Assembly (NCBI RefSeq): GCF_041060425.1
Contig: NZ_JAULBC010000005.1
Location: forward strand, 310,001 to 374,000
Origin: Danxiaibacter flavus
GTDB taxonomy: Bacteria; Bacteroidota; Bacteroidia; Chitinophagales; Chitinophagaceae
Reading direction: 5' to 3'
Length of the DNA: 64,000 nucleotides
Below are positions 60,597 to 64,000 of this stretch, one piece after another (position 1 is the first letter of the stretch; each line of letters begins with the position of its first letter). The position numbers and the translations under genes are program-made. Below the pieces are notes generated by a model that worked only from the letters and a program-made list of their open reading frames with translations, did not search any database and was not told the DNA's origin.

Positions 60597-62186
60597 TTAG
60601 TACTTATCATTTTGTTTTAAGTTGGGGTTAGCAGTAAGGTCGGTAACCGGAATCGGGAAGATGTTGAAATGTGCATCCACACCGGTACCGTTTTTCACAC
60701 CACCCTTCCATGGCCATACATAGTTGCTGGTGGTGAACCTGTTATACCTTATCAGGTCGGTTCTTCTGAAACCTTCCCAGTACAATTCGCGTGCACGTTC
60801 ATCCAGAATGAAATCGAGACTAATATCTGCTACATTTCCCGAAGCATCGCCATAAGCTCTCTGACGCAGTTTATTGATATAGCTTATTGCAGTTGCTTTG
60901 TCACCACCAGTGCCGCCGCGCAATACCGCTTCAGCGTAGATCAGGTATTGTTCAGCCAGGCGGAAAAGCGGGAAATCCACATCACTAAAGCTTTGAGAAA
61001 CATTGCTGCCCGGTGTTCCGTCTGAATTTACATTTCTGAATTTTGCAACAGCCAGGCCATCTGTAAATGCAGATACATTGTCAATCTCGATCTTGTCACC
61101 CATAAACATGGAGCGTGAATCTTTAGTCGTCGCATAGTTTCCAAACAGCAAAGGCAGATTTTTTGTGGTGCGTAAGCCGCCCCATCCACCGCTACTGATT
61201 CCGAATAATTTCTGATCCATGCTGCCACCAACTGACGCGTTAATAATAAAAGAAGTACCGCCGTAGCTCTGTGTATGTAAACCATCATAAGCAATTGGAA
61301 AGATGACTTCGTTGTTATTCTTATTATTATCAGCCAGGAACAGTTGATTGTATTTTGCCTTCAGGTCATAGCCGCCGGCAATTACTTTGTTTGCATAAGT
61401 AAGCGCATCCGTATACCTGGCTGTTCCTGTATAGGTTTCAGCATTCAGATACAATCTTGCCAATAATGCCCAAACAGTAGCCTGGTCGGCACGTGCGTAT
61501 TCATTTTGGTGAGGAGCAACCATCAGTGGTTCTATTTCTTTTAGTTCCTTCTCTACATAAGTAAAGAGATCTGCTCTTTTTATTTGAGGAGGCAGGTATT
61601 TACCGATAGGATCATTTTCCGTAACAAATGGAGGATTTGCATACAGATCCATCAGCACCCAGTACTGAAACGCTCTGAGAAAGCGCGCTTCAACCCTGTA
61701 ATGTTTAATGTCATCTGCATCAGCTCCGCTAATACCGCGACCAGCAACTTTATCATCTGCAGATTCCCTGATGAACTCGTTACACATGCTGATCTGGAAA
61801 ATAGCACGGTCATACAAACCCAATAGGAATGGATTTGTTGATGTCCATGACTGATAGTGCAGATCCGGAATGCCCGGGTCGTTCCATCCGCAGATGGCTT
61901 CATCTGTTGTTACTTCCTGTGCGTTGAAGAATGTACGCAGGAAATCGGCATTACTACCTTCATCAAGCCCCTGTACGTCAGGCGAACCTGCAGGACCTGC
62001 GTTACCAGTCAATGCAAAGCTTCCATAGACTTTTGCAAGCACTTGTTTGTAACCTGCAGGTGTTTTGTACACAACATCCGCAGTAATATCATTTGTCGGC
62101 GTGCGGTCCAGATCCTTGGTGCATGATGTTGCAATTACTGCAGAACCCAGAGCCACACATATATATTTAAATAAATTCTTTTTCAT
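60597..62186 (-). CDS. susD: SusD/RagB-family nutrient-binding lipoprotein
   Basis: Outer-membrane lipoprotein of 529 residues (VIATSC, Cys22) that caps the SusC channel and delivers glycans. The N-terminal TPR-like region with NEFIRES and HYRVEARFLRAFQYWVLMDLY and the C-terminal DERARELYWEGFRRTDLIRY are hallmark SusD segments. The gap to susC is 26 bases. Specificity for starch products is inferred from the neighbouring GH13, SusE and GH65 genes. The start is the ATG at 62184-62186. Confidence 0.95.
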   Translation of the reverse strand: MKKNLFKYICVALGSAVIATSCTKDLDRTPTNDITADVVYKTPAGYKQVLAKVYGSFALTGNAGPAGSPDVQGLDEGSNADFLRTFFNAQEVTTDEAICGWNDPGIPDLHYQSWTSTNPFLLGLYDRAIFQISMCNEFIRESADDKVAGRGISGADADDIKHYRVEARFLRAFQYWVLMDLYANPPFVTENDPIGKYLPPQIKRADLFTYVEKELKEIEPLMVAPHQNEYARADQATVWALLARLYLNAETYTGTARYTDALTYANKVIAGGYDLKAKYNQLFLADNNKNNNEVIFPIAYDGLHTQSYGGTSFIINASVGGSMDQKLFGISSGGWGGLRTTKNLPLLFGNYATTKDSRSMFMGDKIEIDNVSAFTDGLAVAKFRNVNSDGTPGSNVSQSFSDVDFPLFRLAEQYLIYAEAVLRGGTGGDKATAISYINKLRQRAYGDASGNVADISLDFILDERARELYWEGFRRTDLIRYNRFTTSNYVWPWKGGVKNGTGVDAHFNIFPIPVTDLTANPNLKQNDKY

Positions 62187-62212
62187 CTGTTTAGTTTTAA
62201 CCGTTAGAATTA

Positions 62213-64000
62213 TTAGAAAGCAAGGTTTGCGCCCACAGTATATATTCTTGGTCTGGGATAGAACTTGTTATCTATACCGCCGAAGATTTCCGGATCAACA
62301 CCTGTGTATTTTGTTACAGTAAATACGTTCTGACAGTTCGCATTCAGGATCAATCCAAACCTGCTTTTACCCAATTTTCCTAAGTTGTAGGTAAGGCCAA
62401 TGTTATCCATCTTCAGGAAAGATGCATTTTGCACATAGTAGTCAGACAACGCCTGTGAATACTTGAAGTTTGTATTTAATACATCTGTTGTTCCGTTCTG
62501 TAAATATTCCAATGGATTCAACATTGTTTGCGTTCTGTCCAGGTTGGATGCAACGTTGTTATACATATAGTTACCCAGGTTTGCACGCATCACCATGTTC
62601 AGTCCCCATTGCTTGTAATTTAGCTGGGTACTGAAGCCAAGGATAAATTTCGGGAACGGAGATTTGTAGTGATAAAGATCTTTCTGGTTAATGATGCCAT
62701 CTTTGTTCAGATCCTGGTAAGCGCCTTCAATTGGTTTACCATTCGCATCATACACTTGTTTGTACACAAAGAATGAGTTGGTGTTATAACCAACAGAGTT
62801 CATCTGGATGTTATATCCTGTTGCACCGGCAATACCACCTGTTGGGTTACCCAGGAAACTGGAGTCTGCAACTGCTGTAAGCTTGGTGATCTTGTTCACA
62901 TTGTAAGTGAAGTTGAAGCCGATGTCCCAGTTAAAATTGCTTGTTCTTACTGCATTGGCGTTGATGTTAAACTCAATACCCCTGTTTTCCACATTTCCAA
63001 CGTTTGTCAGCAACTGGTTAGCGAAGTTGGAACCAACGGGGATCGGAATAACGCTTAACAGATCAGAAGTTTTCTTGTAGTAGAAATCTATGCTACCGTT
63101 AATCCTGTTTTTCAGGAAGCCATAATCAACACCCACGTTGTAAGCTGCAGTCTGTTCCCATTTCAACTTGCTGTCATAAGCGCTTGGTCTGTACATATTG
63201 TACAATGAATTGCCAAGCTGGTATTGCGCAGTATTGTTACTAAGTGCATATACAGGCAGGTAAGAATAGTTGGCTATACCATCCTGCTGGCCTGTTTTAC
63301 CATAGCTTAAACGCAGTTTCAGGTCTGAAAGCACATTGGAGTTTTTAAGAAATTCTTCTTCCTTCAAACGCCATGTGAAGGCAAGAGAAGGGAAGTAACC
63401 CCAGCGGGAATCTTTTGCAAAACGTGATGAACCATCTGAACGGATAGAACCTGCGAGAATATATTTTCCATCGAAAGTGTAGATCAGGCGAGCATAGTAA
63501 GAGATCAGGGTGTTCCTTGGCTTATCGTAAGGAAACGCCGGTTTTGTATTCATGATGGTATCACCATTCGCACGTAATGTGTAGTAATTGTAGTTCGTGC
63601 TCATGTTATCATAGTAACCATAACCTGCAGTTGCGTTGATGTTACTTTTGATAGATTTGATGTCTTTGTTGTAGTTCAGGTAAAACTCACCAACCCTGTT
63701 GGCAATCTCCTGTTTGTATTTTGACATTCTGCCTGAGTCTGTCCATGCCTGTGCAGCATAGGCCGGAATAAACACATCGCCGTGTCCGTGCGATACGTCA
63801 TAACCCAGGTTTAAGTTGGCATGCAGTTCAGGAAGAAAATGAAACGAATAATCGAACTGAATGTTGCCGTAGCTTCTTTCAACCTGGCCTTCATCGTTCT
63901 TTTGCATCAGCAAAGCAACCGGATTGCGTGTTGCCTGCCCGTTGGGAATCGCATCTTCACCTGTACCTTTTGTCCACTCATAATAGCCGCCGAATTTTCC
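62213..64000 (-). CDS. susC: SusC-family TonB-dependent outer-membrane receptor, 5' part outside window
   Basis: C-terminal roughly 595 residues of a SusC/RagA-type TonB-dependent transporter. The frame stays open to position 64000 (GKFGGYYEWTKGTGEDAIPN at the edge), so a Met near 63913 is not the true start. Typical segments are GKYILAGSIRSDGSSRFAKD with WGYFPSLAFTWRLKEEEFL, LRLSYGKTGQQDGI, VENRGIEFNI, and the final beta-strand ending in Phe. Signal, plug and TonB box lie outside. It forms the import channel with SusD downstream. Confidence 0.95.
   Translation of the reverse strand, partial: GKFGGYYEWTKGTGEDAIPNGQATRNPVALLMQKNDEGQVERSYGNIQFDYSFHFLPELHANLNLGYDVSHGHGDVFIPAYAAQAWTDSGRMSKYKQEIANRVGEFYLNYNKDIKSIKSNINATAGYGYYDNMSTNYNYYTLRANGDTIMNTKPAFPYDKPRNTLISYYARLIYTFDGKYILAGSIRSDGSSRFAKDSRWGYFPSLAFTWRLKEEEFLKNSNVLSDLKLRLSYGKTGQQDGIANYSYLPVYALSNNTAQYQLGNSLYNMYRPSAYDSKLKWEQTAAYNVGVDYGFLKNRINGSIDFYYKKTSDLLSVIPIPVGSNFANQLLTNVGNVENRGIEFNINANAVRTSNFNWDIGFNFTYNVNKITKLTAVADSSFLGNPTGGIAGATGYNIQMNSVGYNTNSFFVYKQVYDANGKPIEGAYQDLNKDGIINQKDLYHYKSPFPKFILGFSTQLNYKQWGLNMVMRANLGNYMYNNVASNLDRTQTMLNPLEYLQNGTTDVLNTNFKYSQALSDYYVQNASFLKMDNIGLTYNLGKLGKSRFGLILNANCQNVFTVTKYTGVDPEIFGGIDNKFYPRPRIYTVGANLAF

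Noticed and set aside
1..64000. tRNA, rRNA, prophage or insertion-sequence transposase genes
   Set aside because: I saw no cloverleaf, rRNA segment, integrase, phage structural gene or transposase in any frame; repeats are present but without mobility genes.

Overview
The window looks like chromosome of a Bacteroidota bacterium, most likely family Chitinophagaceae. The evidence is a SusC/SusD/SusE starch locus, an alternative complex III (act) operon joined to cytochrome oxidase genes, many lipoproteins and Tat-type secreted proteins, promoter-like TAnnTTTG boxes very near start codons, and long repeat-rich gaps between genes. Nothing indicates a phage, plasmid, rRNA or tRNA. The family assignment is an inference from gene content.

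Layout. (1) 1-13.5 kb, minus strand: respiratory block, in transcription order actA-actB-actC-actD-actE-actF-coxB-coxA, a terminator-like hairpin, ctaB, coxC (cut by the window edge). It would carry electrons from menaquinol through alternative complex III to a heme-copper oxygen reductase. (2) 14-20.7 kb: purN, a secreted beta-helix protein, a GNAT acetyltransferase, a large AsmA-like protein, an esterase and an orphan ParA ATPase. (3) 21.2-24.9 kb, plus strand: a LysR regulator, a TsdA-like diheme lipoprotein, a periplasmic DsrE-like protein and a solute-binding-like protein, which I read as a small sulfur-compound module. (4) 25-32.7 kb: a secreted hydrolase, uvrB, an M28 peptidase, a GNAT acetyltransferase, mgsA and an unknown secreted protein. 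(5) 32.8-40.2 kb, minus strand: four genes resembling the cytochrome/DUF1549/DUF1553 plus DUF1501 modules common in Planctomycetes. (6) 40.8-45.5 kb: an ahpC-ahpD peroxide pair of the mycobacterial type, a GntP-family permease and a class C beta-lactamase-like hydrolase. (7) 47.6-64 kb, minus strand: maltodextrin locus, in transcription order susC (partial), susD, susE, two GH13 enzymes, pgmB, GH65 maltose phosphorylase, a third GH13 enzyme and an MFS sugar transporter. Glucans would be bound and imported across the outer membrane, cut by GH13 enzymes, taken through the inner membrane by the MFS carrier, and split phosphorolytically, with beta-glucose-1-phosphate passed to PgmB.

The most unusual content is between the genes. 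Several unrelated families of palindromic or inverted-word repeats fill the gaps and often touch or overlap the stop codon of the neighbouring gene. They include a 552-bp tandem array that supplies the last residues of a hydrolase, a 92-bp GC-rich tandem hairpin array inside the starch locus, MITE-like elements with hairpins around CCTACGG, and three long hairpins that share one core while their outer arms differ completely and remain complementary. I consider these repeats, especially the three hairpins, the best candidate for something undescribed.
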